Origin: Tumebacillus amylolyticus
GTDB taxonomy: Bacteria; Bacillota; Bacilli; Tumebacillales; Tumebacillaceae
NCBI RefSeq assembly: GCF_016722965.1
Contig: NZ_JAEQNB010000001.1
Span: forward strand, 1,329,344 to 1,393,343
Direction: 5' to 3'
Length of the DNA: 64,000 nt
A program made the translations under genes and the position numbers. This document shows positions 50,575 through 58,295 of the stretch, piece by piece. Each line of letters opens with the position of its first letter. Position 1 is the first letter of the stretch. The notes beneath the pieces were generated by a model that saw nothing but the letters and a program-made list of their open reading frames with translations, did not search any database and had not been told where the DNA came from.

Positions 50575-50662
50575 GGGTAAGGGTTCGTACATGGAATCCC
50601 TACATAACCTTTACAGTTTTCGTCTGGTAATCAATCTCGATCATCCAAGGAGGACCCTTGAT

Positions 50663-51286
50663 ATGCTGCGTTTGGGACCGAAGAACGACGTGTTTTTTGA
50701 CTTGTTGGAGCAAGAAGTGGACAACCTGCAACGCGGAGCGAAGTTGTTTGTAGAATTGATGGAGAACTACACCAATGTGGAAGCTAAATTTGACGGCATC
50801 CAAGATATTGAACATAAAGGCGATGCGATCACCCGTCAGATCATGGAGAAATTGAACTCCACCTTCGTAACGCCGATCGAGCGCGAGGACATCTCGGCGC
50901 TGGCGTTTACGCTCGACGAGATTCTCGACATCATCACCGGGGTAGCCGACCGCTGCGTGCTGTACCGCATCGGCAAACCGACGCCGGAAATGATTGCGCT
51001 GTCCAAAGCGATGGAAGGCGCGAGCGACGAGTTGGTCAAATTGATCCACATGTTGCGCGAACTGAAGTACGACCGTATCCAAGAATCGGCGAAGCGCGTG
51101 AAGAAATGGGAGATGGAATCGGACCAGATCTACCGCCACGCGGTGGCACGCCTCCTGAACGACGAAACGCACTCCCCGATCTATGTGATCAAATGGAAGG
51201 AAATCTACGAGAAGCTCGAAGACGGCGTGGACTTCTGTGAGGACGTATCGAACTTGGTGGAAGGGGTCGTCTTGAAAAATGCATGA
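50663..51286 (+). CDS. DUF47 family protein, PhoU-like partner of Pit
   Basis: A 207-residue helical protein of the DUF47 family (B. subtilis YkaA, 205 residues). It is a PhoU-like helical bundle with LLEQEVDNLQRGAKLFVELM, a metal-binding type EHKGD segment near residue 52 and IEREDISALAFTLDEILD. Members accompany and probably regulate low-affinity phosphate transporters. ATG 50663 is chosen because AAGGAGGA lies 8 bases upstream; the longer frame from 50501 runs through the promoter. It overlaps pit by 8 bases. Confidence 0.88.
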   Translation: MLRLGPKNDVFFDLLEQEVDNLQRGAKLFVELMENYTNVEAKFDGIQDIEHKGDAITRQIMEKLNSTFVTPIEREDISALAFTLDEILDIITGVADRCVLYRIGKPTPEMIALSKAMEGASDELVKLIHMLRELKYDRIQESAKRVKKWEMESDQIYRHAVARLLNDETHSPIYVIKWKEIYEKLEDGVDFCEDVSNLVEGVVLKNA

Positions 51287-52280
51287 CACCGGCATGTACC
51301 TGATCATCGCCGTGGTGGTCTTGGCACTGGGGTTTGACTACATCAACGGCTTCCACGACACAGCGAACGCAATCGCGACTTCGATTTCGACCAAAGCGAT
51401 GAGCCCGAAAATCGCCATCTTGTTGGCTGCCTCGATGAACTTGCTTGGCGCACTGTCGTTTACGGGCGTCGCCAAAACGATCGGCAAAGGCATCGCGGAC
51501 CCGGCGCAGCTCTCCAACGGCATGTGGATTGTCGTCGCTGCGATGGTGTCGGCGATCATCTGGAACTTGATCACATGGTGGTACGGAATTCCGTCCTCCT
51601 CGTCGCATGCCTTGATCGGTTCACTGACAGGTGCGGTTATCGCATCGGCCGGTTTTTCACAGATCAACTACGGCGGTTTCATTTCGATCTTGAAGTCATT
51701 GGTACTTTCTCCGATCATTGCTCTCGTGCTCGGTTTCATCATCATGCTGGCCTTTCTCTGGCTGTTCAAGAACTTTGCTCCGGCCAAGATGACGCGCAAT
51801 TTCCGCGCGTTCCAAGTGCTCTCTGCTGCGTTCCAAGCCTATCTGCACGGAACCAACGACGCACAGAAAGCGATGGGGATCATCACGTTCGCTCTCGTGG
51901 CGGGCGGGTTCCAAGACACGATGGACATTCCGCTTTGGGTTAAGTTTGCGGCGGCAGCTGCGATGGCGCTCGGAACTGCTTCCGGCGGGATGCGCATCAT
52001 TCGCACCGTCGGGCGGGGAATTATGAAGATGCAGCCGGTGAACGGTTTCGCAGCTGACGTGACGTCTGCGATCGTCATCGGCGGTGCCACGTACTTAAAA
52101 CTGCCGGTTTCGACGACGCACGTCATTTCGTCGGCGATTATGGGCGTCGGCGCTGCCAAAGGGTTCAACAAAGTAAAGTGGGACGTAGCCGGGCGGATCG
52201 TTATGACTTGGATCATCACTCTGCCGCTTACCGCTGTGCTTGCAGCGCTCGTGTACTGGGTGCTCAGCATCTTTTTCTAG
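51279..52280 (+). CDS. pit: Inorganic phosphate transporter, PiT family
   Basis: This 333-residue membrane protein takes up phosphate (probably as metal phosphate) with protons. About ten helices are predicted. The two PiT signature repeats are GFDYINGFHDTANAIATSI near residue 15 and AFQAYLHGTNDAQKAMGI near 190. Inverted-repeat topology is typical. It follows the DUF47 gene, an arrangement widespread in Firmicutes. Confidence 0.92.
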   Translation: MHDTGMYLIIAVVVLALGFDYINGFHDTANAIATSISTKAMSPKIAILLAASMNLLGALSFTGVAKTIGKGIADPAQLSNGMWIVVAAMVSAIIWNLITWWYGIPSSSSHALIGSLTGAVIASAGFSQINYGGFISILKSLVLSPIIALVLGFIIMLAFLWLFKNFAPAKMTRNFRAFQVLSAAFQAYLHGTNDAQKAMGIITFALVAGGFQDTMDIPLWVKFAAAAAMALGTASGGMRIIRTVGRGIMKMQPVNGFAADVTSAIVIGGATYLKLPVSTTHVISSAIMGVGAAKGFNKVKWDVAGRIVMTWIITLPLTAVLAALVYWVLSIFF

Positions 52281-52283
52281 TAG

Positions 52284-52320
52284 GTGAAAAAACCTTCGTC
52301 ATGGGACGGAGGTTTTTTTT
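52284..52320 (+). terminator. Terminator of DUF47-pit
   Basis: AAAACCT-CGTC pairs with GACG-AGGTTTT, then a run of T. Confidence 0.85.
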
Positions 52321-52414
52321 GTTTTATCCTGCATACGGGGTGCATGAAAATCCCATACTAGGCTTTGTGTAGAAGTACAAAATGCGCTACATATTTGGAG
52401 GGACCAAGGACAAC

Positions 52415-53374
52415 ATGATGAACCAACAATTTGGCAATCAACAAATGGGCTCGCAATTCGCTCGTCCGCAGTTCAACAACTACAACCAAAGCTACAACCA
52501 AGGTCTGCAACAAGGCTATTCCCAACAACAAGTAGATCGCATCCATCAAGCTTCCCTGTATGGCGGCGCGCAACATCAAGACAACGGCCGCATCCACCAA
52601 GCTTCGATGATGAACGGCACCATGGCGAATCCGCAACTGAACAACTACAGCGGCTCCCAAGGGTATAGCAACCAACAAGGCTACAACACGATGATGAACC
52701 AAGGCTCCAACCAAGGTTTCAACCAAGCCTACAACCAAGGCGGCTTCCAACAAAGCGTTTCCCAGCAACAACTCGACCGCATCCACCAAGCGTCTCTGTA
52801 CGGTGGCCAACCGTCCCAACCGGAAAACGCTTATGTAGAGCGCATCCATCAATCCACGATGCAAAACGGCACGATGGCTGCTCCGCAATTGAACAACTAC
52901 AACCAAGGGTACAGCCAAAGCTTCAACCAAGGTCAAGGCTTCAACACCATGACCCAAGGTTACAACCAAGGCTACAGCCAAGGTCTGCAACAAGGCGTCT
53001 CCCAGCAACAACTCGACCGCATCCACCAAGCGTCTCTCTACAACGGCCAACCGTCCCAACCGGAAAACGCCTATGTTGAGCGCATCCATCAATCCACGAT
53101 GCAAGGCGGCATGATGGCAAACCCGCAACTGAACAACTACAACACTCGCCAACAACAAGGCGGTTTCGGCGGCGGTTACGGCCAATCCACGATGATGATG
53201 AGCGGCGGCGGCACGTTCAACCAAGTGATGAACGCAGACGCAGGCATTCGTGACGCTCAAGGTCGCACCGATGTGTACCCGCAAGCGATGTACACCGGCA
53301 GCAACCAATACGACACCGTCAACCAAAACGTCATGAACCAAATGACTTCCCAAATGAACGGCCGGCAGTTCTAA
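52415..53374 (+). CDS. Q/N-rich repeat protein of unknown function
   Basis: A 319-residue low-complexity protein rich in Gln, Asn, Gly, Tyr and Ser, without Cys, Trp or a signal peptide. Three repeats of exactly 80 residues begin at residues 36, 116 and 196, each with SQQQ-DRIHQASLY, then a second RIHQ(S/A) segment, PQLNNY, and a variable Tyr-Asn-Gln-Gly stretch. Gln is coded almost only by CAA and Asn by AAC. It may assemble like spore-coat or prion-like proteins; that is inference. GGAGGG lies 11 bases before ATG 52415. It stands alone between terminators. Confidence 0.75.
   Translation: MMNQQFGNQQMGSQFARPQFNNYNQSYNQGLQQGYSQQQVDRIHQASLYGGAQHQDNGRIHQASMMNGTMANPQLNNYSGSQGYSNQQGYNTMMNQGSNQGFNQAYNQGGFQQSVSQQQLDRIHQASLYGGQPSQPENAYVERIHQSTMQNGTMAAPQLNNYNQGYSQSFNQGQGFNTMTQGYNQGYSQGLQQGVSQQQLDRIHQASLYNGQPSQPENAYVERIHQSTMQGGMMANPQLNNYNTRQQQGGFGGGYGQSTMMMSGGGTFNQVMNADAGIRDAQGRTDVYPQAMYTGSNQYDTVNQNVMNQMTSQMNGRQF
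52520..53160 (+). repeat. Three direct repeats with a 240-bp period
   Basis: Units start at 52520, 52760 and 53000. Units two and three are almost identical at the DNA level over about 120 bases, with changes mostly at third positions; unit one is more diverged. Confidence 0.85.
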
Positions 53375-53394
53375 TCAAACGGTGGACCGTATAA

Positions 53395-53438
53395 AAAGTG
53401 ACGCGCAGGGAATTTTCCCTGCGTGTCACTTTTTTTTG
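53395..53438 (+). terminator. Terminator of the repeat protein gene
   Basis: AAGTGAC and GCAGGGAA pair with TTCCCTGC and GTCACTT, followed by eight T. Confidence 0.9.
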
Positions 53439-53516
53439 TTCGTAAACAGGAAAATCACCAACACAAATCGAACTTAACTCTTATACAACTTAGAGTTTCG
53501 GAAGGGGACCTTCAAC

Positions 53517-54305
53517 ATGAACCTGCTTAAACAGTATGCGGAGGAGTTGGATCTCTACGTACGCACCGACAGTTTCCCGTTAGGCGTCAAAGTCTTCCAA
53601 GACGATGCGGCGATTCCGGCCAAAGTGAAACGGCCGTTGCGTGACTTGGGGAATCGCATCACGATCTGCCAAGGGATTTCCATGGCGAGACGGTACGGTT
53701 GGACGATCGCAATGAGCGCCGAGGACTTGTCCTGTCCCATTGCGTTGACCGCGTTCGGCTTTGAACCGGTATTGCCGTACTACGAAGAGGGCGCCCTCGC
53801 TTGCGGCATGTACGTTGATACGCCGGAAGCAGGTCGGCTCACGGAAGCCGATGTGCCGAAGTTCACCGCAGAGGAGAGCGGCACGATCGTCGTGGGACCG
53901 CTCGGCCGTTTGCCGTTTGAACCGGATACGGTGCTGGTGTACGGCAATTCGGCGCAAGTGATGCGTCTGGTCGCAGCGGCGCAATACAAGCGCGGAGGTT
54001 CGATCCCGTCGACATTCTCGGCACGGGCCGATTGTGCAGACATCGTGATCAAAACCCAACAGACCGGCGAGCCGCAAGTGATCTTGCCCTGCTACGGAGA
54101 TCGTTTGTTTGGACAGACCCAAGACCACGAGATGGCGTTCACAATGCCGTTCGCGCGCATGGCGGAGCTATCGGAGGGTTTGCTTGGCACGCACAAGGGC
54201 GGCATTCGCTACCCGATTCCGCACTTCCTGCGCTACGAAGCGGAGTTCCCGGCCACCTACGAGAAACTGATGGAGCTGTTTCAAGAACAAACACCGAAAG
54301 GGTGA
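53517..54305 (+). CDS. DUF169 family protein
   Basis: A 262-residue protein of the DUF169 family (COG2043). Family features are LDLYVRTDSFPLGVKVF at the start, CQGISMARRYGWTIAMSAEDLSCPIA near residue 50 with two conserved Cys, VGPLGRLPFEPDTVLVYG near 130 and LPCYGDRLFGQTQDHEMAFTMPF near 195. No biochemical function is established. GGAAGGGG precedes the ATG. It is the first gene of a short cluster with two PCP_red-like genes. Confidence 0.8.
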   Translation: MNLLKQYAEELDLYVRTDSFPLGVKVFQDDAAIPAKVKRPLRDLGNRITICQGISMARRYGWTIAMSAEDLSCPIALTAFGFEPVLPYYEEGALACGMYVDTPEAGRLTEADVPKFTAEESGTIVVGPLGRLPFEPDTVLVYGNSAQVMRLVAAAQYKRGGSIPSTFSARADCADIVIKTQQTGEPQVILPCYGDRLFGQTQDHEMAFTMPFARMAELSEGLLGTHKGGIRYPIPHFLRYEAEFPATYEKLMELFQEQTPKG

Positions 54306-54311
54306 CTTTGT

Positions 54312-54629
54312 ATGAATCAGACGAAGGTGCACGTCGAAGGCATCCTGCTCACCGACCCATTTCCGTATAACAGCTTTGAAGAAAAACGGGAGATCTACCT
54401 CGCGAAGTTCTGTCCGCATGAGCCGTTGCAGGTGTTGGAAGGCAACCACGTGCAAGAGCTGTTTCTCCACCTCGGGCTGACTGTGCCGGAAGGGTTGGCC
54501 GAAGGTCAATCGGTTACGGCGGTCGGCGTGTTGACCGAACGCAAGATGGTGACTCGCTCCGGCAAAGTCAGTCGAGGCGGAGTGTTTCAGATCATCGTCG
54601 AGGAGCTCCTACAAGCGAAAACGGAGTAG
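54312..54629 (+). CDS. Small protein of unknown function in the DUF169 cluster
   Basis: A 105-residue soluble protein with alternating strands (KVHVEGILLTDPF; SVTAVGVLTERK; GGVFQIIVEELLQ) that could form an OB-like barrel, and a helix between. Two Cys/His positions near CPHEP (about residue 35) are the only possible metal ligands. It starts 6 bases after DUF169 ends and is followed 13 bases on by a PCP_red-like gene, so it is in the operon. Not recognised. Confidence 0.6.
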   Translation: MNQTKVHVEGILLTDPFPYNSFEEKREIYLAKFCPHEPLQVLEGNHVQELFLHLGLTVPEGLAEGQSVTAVGVLTERKMVTRSGKVSRGGVFQIIVEELLQAKTE

Positions 54630-54642
54630 GAGGAGAAGTAGA

Positions 54643-54915
54643 ATGAAATTTGAAGCAAATGCAAAGTCTCTGTTGGATGATCTGGTGGCCCCGTTCCCGT
54701 TCTTGATGCGACCGCTTGCCAAGAAAATGATCGAAGGCAAAGTCGTGGAAGAAGCGAAAAAAGCAGGTCACGAACAAGCGCAAATCGATGACGTGGTGCG
54801 AGGTTACATCATCGTCGGTCTCTCCCGCGGCAACGAGCCGGAGAAGATCAAATCTTCGCTCAACGGGAAAATCGAGGACGTTTCGAAGTTCGACGACCTC
54901 TTCGTGCAAGCGTAA
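54643..54915 (+). CDS. PCP_red-like small protein, copy 1
   Basis: A 90-residue helical protein whose core AKSLLDDLVAPFPFLMRPLAKKMIEGKVVEEAKKAG, then a variable loop and VVRGYII, resembles the PCP_red domain first described at the C-terminus of light-independent protochlorophyllide reductase subunits and also found alone in non-photosynthetic bacteria. It is clearly paralogous to the gene at 55026. AGGAGGAGAAG precedes the ATG. The match is by pattern, and no function is assigned. Confidence 0.6.
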   Translation: MKFEANAKSLLDDLVAPFPFLMRPLAKKMIEGKVVEEAKKAGHEQAQIDDVVRGYIIVGLSRGNEPEKIKSSLNGKIEDVSKFDDLFVQA

Positions 54916-54930
54916 TTTCATAGGTTCTGA

Positions 54931-54969
54931 CAAAGAGCACAGCCGGAATCGGTTTGTGCTCTTTTTTTT
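54931..54969 (+). terminator. Terminator of the DUF169 cluster
   Basis: AAAGAGCACA pairs with TGTGCTCTTT, followed by a T-run. Confidence 0.85.
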
Positions 54970-55025
54970 CTGGACGAGATTGGGTACACTAAGAGAGAAA
55001 CCTAGCATCCAGGAGGAAAGACAAC

Positions 55026-55301
55026 GTGGAATATACGAAAACTTCAAAGGAACTGCTCGACGAACTTCTCAGCCCGATCCCGTTCATGGTACGCCCGATG
55101 GCGAAGAAGATGATCGAGAAACAAATTTTCGCGGAAGCTCAAAAAGCGAACCACAGTACGGTGGAGGACGAAGACGTCCTTCGCGGCTACATCATCGCCG
55201 GTGCCAAGAAGGAAGCAGACCGCGACCGTATGAAAAAATTCCTGACCGACAAAGGATACGACCTCGCGCAATACGAGGAACTGTTCTCCGTCGAAGCATA
55301 A
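55026..55301 (+). CDS. PCP_red-like small protein, copy 2
   Basis: A 91-residue paralogue of the preceding protein: KELLDELLSPIPFMVRPMAKKMIEKQIFAEAQKAN and VLRGYIIAGA align with copy 1 throughout. The IPFMVRPMAKKMIEKQ stretch is even closer to the PCP_red pattern. It has its own terminator on each side, so it is transcribed separately. It starts at GTG after AGGAGGAAAG. Confidence 0.62.
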   Translation: MEYTKTSKELLDELLSPIPFMVRPMAKKMIEKQIFAEAQKANHSTVEDEDVLRGYIIAGAKKEADRDRMKKFLTDKGYDLAQYEELFSVEA

Positions 55302-55303
55302 CC

Positions 55304-55347
55304 GAAAAAAGAGCACGTCCGTTTCGTACAAACGGCGTGCTCTTTTT
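55304..55347. terminator. Bidirectional terminator
   Basis: AAAAAGAGCACG and CCGTTT pair with AAACGG and CGTGCTCTTTTT; it separates the PCP_red-like gene from the converging lipoprotein gene. Confidence 0.9.
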
Positions 55348-55349
55348 TG

Positions 55350-55976
55350 TCAGCGGGCATCGATGTTCCAATACGGGTTGCCGTTGAAGGAGAACCCGCG
55401 CACTTGCACGAAGCGGGAGTCGAAGCCGGGGCGCACGAGGATGAAACCTCGGCTGTGCGAAACATCGAGGCGTTCCTTTTTGCCATCGCGGTAGTTGACT
55501 TCAATCGTTTCAATAAACGGGTTGTAGACACGCCCGGCCAGCACGCCGTATCCGTTGTTGATGCCGCTGTTGGGCGGGATGGCGCGGACGACGACGAGGT
55601 CTTGCGCCGGATCGGTGACGGTCAGCGGCCAATGCGCTTGGTAGAGGTGGACGGAGCCGTTTGCCCGGCGTCCGGCGAAGGCGAGGCCGTCGTTGTTCGG
55701 AATGGAGTAGAGAACATAAGTGCCAAGCGGCGTGTCTTTGGTGTCGAGGATGCGGAAGTCTTTTTGAGAGGCTGTTGGCACCGAGAGGGTGCGGAACAAC
55801 TCCACTTCGAAAGTTTTCAGGTCGTTTTGGCGCAAAGGGGACGTGACACCCTCGTTTTGGACTTCTTGGATCTTGGCTCCCTCGTGAACGTCGTTTTGTT
55901 TGCCGCAACCGGACAGTGTGACGGCCGCGGTGAGCAGGGCGGCGAACAAGAGCCGTGAGAGTTGTGCGAACTTCAT
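55350..55976 (-). CDS. Predicted lipoprotein of unknown function
   Basis: A 208-residue protein with a type II signal peptide: basic start, hydrophobic core LLFAALLTAAVTL and lipobox LSGC with Cys24 as the lipidated residue. The mature part is beta-rich, with GTYVLYSIPNNDGLAFAGRR near residue 85 and VYNPFIETIEVNYRDGKKE near 155. No family is recognised. GGAGGGA precedes the ATG. Confidence 0.75.
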   Translation of the reverse strand: MKFAQLSRLLFAALLTAAVTLSGCGKQNDVHEGAKIQEVQNEGVTSPLRQNDLKTFEVELFRTLSVPTASQKDFRILDTKDTPLGTYVLYSIPNNDGLAFAGRRANGSVHLYQAHWPLTVTDPAQDLVVVRAIPPNSGINNGYGVLAGRVYNPFIETIEVNYRDGKKERLDVSHSRGFILVRPGFDSRFVQVRGFSFNGNPYWNIDAR

Positions 55977-56083
55977 GACATCCCTCCTCCTTTTGAGGAT
56001 AGTGTGCCCGCTTTGCGTAGAGTAAACCGTATGCGAAACGGGAAGAATTCGAAGGAGAGGATTCGTGAATAGAGGGATCGCGT

Positions 56084-56554
56084 ATGAAATGGATCGTCAT
56101 ACCTTTGGTGAACCTGGCAGCTTGGTATGTATTTCAACGCATGAAAAAAACACTGCCGATGCTGGAGAATCTCGTTGCGTTTTTTATCTCGGGATTTCTC
56201 TGCCAAATTTGTTTGGTCATCGCGATGGTCAATTTAAAATGGATCATCACAAGTCAATCGAAATTCTTGCAACTGCTGATGACGCTCGACAGCGTTTTGG
56301 TGTTTCCGTTTCTGGTCTTGATTTGGTTAAACAAAATGCTGTGGGTACCGCGACGCGCCAAGTGGTTGTATGTTCTCGCCGCGGTGGTGAGCATTCTCGC
56401 CGTTGAATCTCTTGAAGTATGGGCGTCGCTGTATTCGTTTCGAAGTGTATTTGTGCAATGGTTGTTCAACCTGTCTTGGATTGTGGTGGTGGGCGGGACT
56501 TGGGTGGTGTGGAAATTCTATCGCAGGTTCGCCATGCGAGGTGTTCAGACATGA
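56084..56554 (+). CDS. Membrane protein, possibly CBO0543-like, first of a pair
   Basis: A 156-residue protein with four or five membrane helices (about 1-16, 28-50, 62-83, 90-108, 120-140) and basic loops. It resembles its downstream partner in size and topology. It begins after GAGGATTC-type sequence without a strong ribosome site, and its stop overlaps the next start (ATGA). I cannot assign a function; the CBO0543 suggestion is based on pairing and topology. Confidence 0.55.
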   Translation: MKWIVIPLVNLAAWYVFQRMKKTLPMLENLVAFFISGFLCQICLVIAMVNLKWIITSQSKFLQLLMTLDSVLVFPFLVLIWLNKMLWVPRRAKWLYVLAAVVSILAVESLEVWASLYSFRSVFVQWLFNLSWIVVVGGTWVVWKFYRRFAMRGVQT

Positions 56555-57060
56555 ACGTGAATGTGCCGTGGAAGTTTGACGGGAATGATTGGTTTCTGGT
56601 CATTTCGATGGGCGTGTTGTTGCTCGTGATCTTGATGTTGCCCAAGCGATTTCCCGCTGCGTTGTGGATTCCGTTGGTGATGTACTCGGGTTTGCTTGCT
56701 CAAACTTCAGATATGGTTCTCGCAGGCGTTTACGATGTGTACGATTTTCTCGACTCGCAGGCGTTGGAACCGACCTATGCCGTGGCGCAATTCGTGCTGT
56801 ATCCGGAGATGGCGTTGCTGTACTGCTACTTCTACGAGAAGTGGCATGTGCGGGGCTGGAAATTAGGTCTGTACATTCTCGTGTGGGTGGGGTTCTCGAC
56901 CTGGTATGAGTGGCTGTCGGTGCAGTTCCATGTGCTCCATTACAAAGGTTGGATACTCTTGTACTCCGTGCCGGTGTATCTGCTGGTCTTCCTTTCCTTG
57001 ATTTTCATGTACAACTGGGTGTCGCGACTGTATGAAAAAAGAGACATGCCCCCCGGGTGA
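56551..57060 (+). CDS. CBO0543-like membrane protein, second of a pair
   Basis: A 169-residue protein with five helices. It contains ALYCYFYEKWHVRGWKLG-like features (LLYCYFYEKW) and FSTWYEWLSVQFHVLHYKGWILLYS near residue 115-140, a pattern seen in the CBO0543 family of Firmicute membrane proteins. ATG 56551 overlaps the stop of the previous gene, so the two are coupled. The longer frame from 56419 runs through the first gene and is rejected. The role is unknown. Confidence 0.6.
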   Translation: MNVNVPWKFDGNDWFLVISMGVLLLVILMLPKRFPAALWIPLVMYSGLLAQTSDMVLAGVYDVYDFLDSQALEPTYAVAQFVLYPEMALLYCYFYEKWHVRGWKLGLYILVWVGFSTWYEWLSVQFHVLHYKGWILLYSVPVYLLVFLSLIFMYNWVSRLYEKRDMPPG

Positions 57061-57078
57061 GGGACAGGTCTCTTTTTT
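57035..57078 (+). terminator. Terminator overlapping a stop codon
   Basis: AAAAAGAGAC pairs with GTCTCTTTTT; the left arm lies in the last codons of the CBO0543-like gene. Confidence 0.75.
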
Positions 57079-57153
57079 ACGTGCGTTTGAATGACTTTTA
57101 CTGCATAATTACTACAGAGAGAAAAAACACGTTATATCAAGTAGGGGGCTCCT

Positions 57154-58239
57154 ATGTACAACCATCCTCAGCGGAGTAGTTCTGAACTTTCACAAGTTGA
57201 AAAGCGGGAGAGCGGTCGTTCCTCATATGGTGGGAACACTTCAATGTCTGCTGTTTTGGCGATGCAAAAAAAGATCGGCAATCAAGCCACCGCTCGATTG
57301 TTGCAGAGAAAACAAGCCCTGCAAACCAAAGGTCCGATCCAGAGGATGGCAGACAAAGACTTTACGAAACAATTCGGGGCTTCCATGGGGATCAAAAGCA
57401 ACAAGCTCGTCTATGTCGAGGTCATGCTGTTCAACAAATGGTTGAAGGGTGTGATTCGAGACATCACCGATCAAGATGTCGCCGAGTTCATTGCAGACGA
57501 CTCGTTTACCAATGACGTCTTAGCAGACTATATAAACCAATACAAGGAATTCAAAGAGCTCGTGGGACCGGAGGAAGCAAGCAACAAACTAGCGGACGTT
57601 CCGGTACCGCAAGGCATGTTCTTGGTGGCGAGCCAATCAGAATTAGAAGCCGGGTTGTATACAGACGGAGTTTCTCCCTGTGTGGCGGTCGGATTTCAAA
57701 TCAAAATCAACGATGAAGAGGAGGACGTGCTGGCGTTGGGGCATTTCGACAGTTTCACGGCCCCGAGTCAGTTGGCCGTGATGTACAACGCTGCTTTACA
57801 AAAAGCGGGTCGAACGATCCAGCAAGTCGCTCATGTCACGATCAGTTTGTCGGGGGGCGTCAACACACCGAAGGGCAAAGACAAAAAAGAACTGAACGGA
57901 CCCGAGCTGTTCAAGCAATTGGTGGATGTTGCGGAAGGTTTAAAAGCGGATGCATCCGACAAAATCGAGGTCATCAAACGACGTTCGGTCGACAACAAGG
58001 AAGTGGCGGTACGAATCGATTCAGAAAAAGGGATGAAACGGTATGCCAAATCTCTCGTTGACCCTACGCAATCTGAAGAACTTGCCAAGAATCCTCAAGC
58101 GTTAAAAGCATCCAAGTTTATGCTTCAAAACGCACAATCCCTGACGAACGACGACGGGCAGGCCGACCAGTTTGGGCTTGATTATAAGAAACAGGTTCAA
58201 GATTCGGTAGCGAAGGCGGATGAATCGTTGGACGAATAA
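57154..58239 (+). CDS. Candidate injection-system cargo with CheD-like deamidase pattern
   Basis: A 361-residue protein without signal peptide. Residues 37-52 read AMQKKIGNQATARLLQ, the short leader motif that precedes DUF4157-type and other cargo of extracellular contractile injection systems. After a linker, residues 150-290 show a CheD-like order: T170, C176 in SPCVAVGF, H197 in LALGHFDSF, then SLSGGVNTP near 233. The Thr-Cys spacing of 6 equals that of CheD (T21/C27 in T. maritima). This suggests a glutamine deamidase-type effector. The gene looks more A/T-rich than its neighbours. TAGGGGG precedes the ATG. No injection-system structural genes are in this window. Confidence 0.6.
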   Translation: MYNHPQRSSSELSQVEKRESGRSSYGGNTSMSAVLAMQKKIGNQATARLLQRKQALQTKGPIQRMADKDFTKQFGASMGIKSNKLVYVEVMLFNKWLKGVIRDITDQDVAEFIADDSFTNDVLADYINQYKEFKELVGPEEASNKLADVPVPQGMFLVASQSELEAGLYTDGVSPCVAVGFQIKINDEEEDVLALGHFDSFTAPSQLAVMYNAALQKAGRTIQQVAHVTISLSGGVNTPKGKDKKELNGPELFKQLVDVAEGLKADASDKIEVIKRRSVDNKEVAVRIDSEKGMKRYAKSLVDPTQSEELAKNPQALKASKFMLQNAQSLTNDDGQADQFGLDYKKQVQDSVAKADESLDE

Positions 58240-58277
58240 AACAAGGCAAACACCGTGAGGTGCTTGCCTTGTTTTTT
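58238..58277. terminator. Bidirectional terminator
   Basis: AAAACAAGGCAA and ACC pair with GGT and TTGCCTTGTTTT; it lies between the converging cargo-like gene and htpX. Confidence 0.9.
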
Positions 58278-58295
58278 CGAAGAGGTGTGGGTCTT

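Noticed and set aside
50401-50662. PhoP boxes upstream of the DUF47-pit operon
   Set aside because: Scattered TTTACA/TTAAGA-like hexamers occur, but not as regularly spaced direct repeats.
52520-53160. CRISPR-like or mobile repeat
   Set aside because: The repeat lies within an intact coding frame and has a period of exactly 80 codons, so it is a protein repeat.
53517-55301. Photosynthesis gene cluster
   Set aside because: The PCP_red-like similarity is the only link. No bchN, bchB, bchL or other pigment genes occur.
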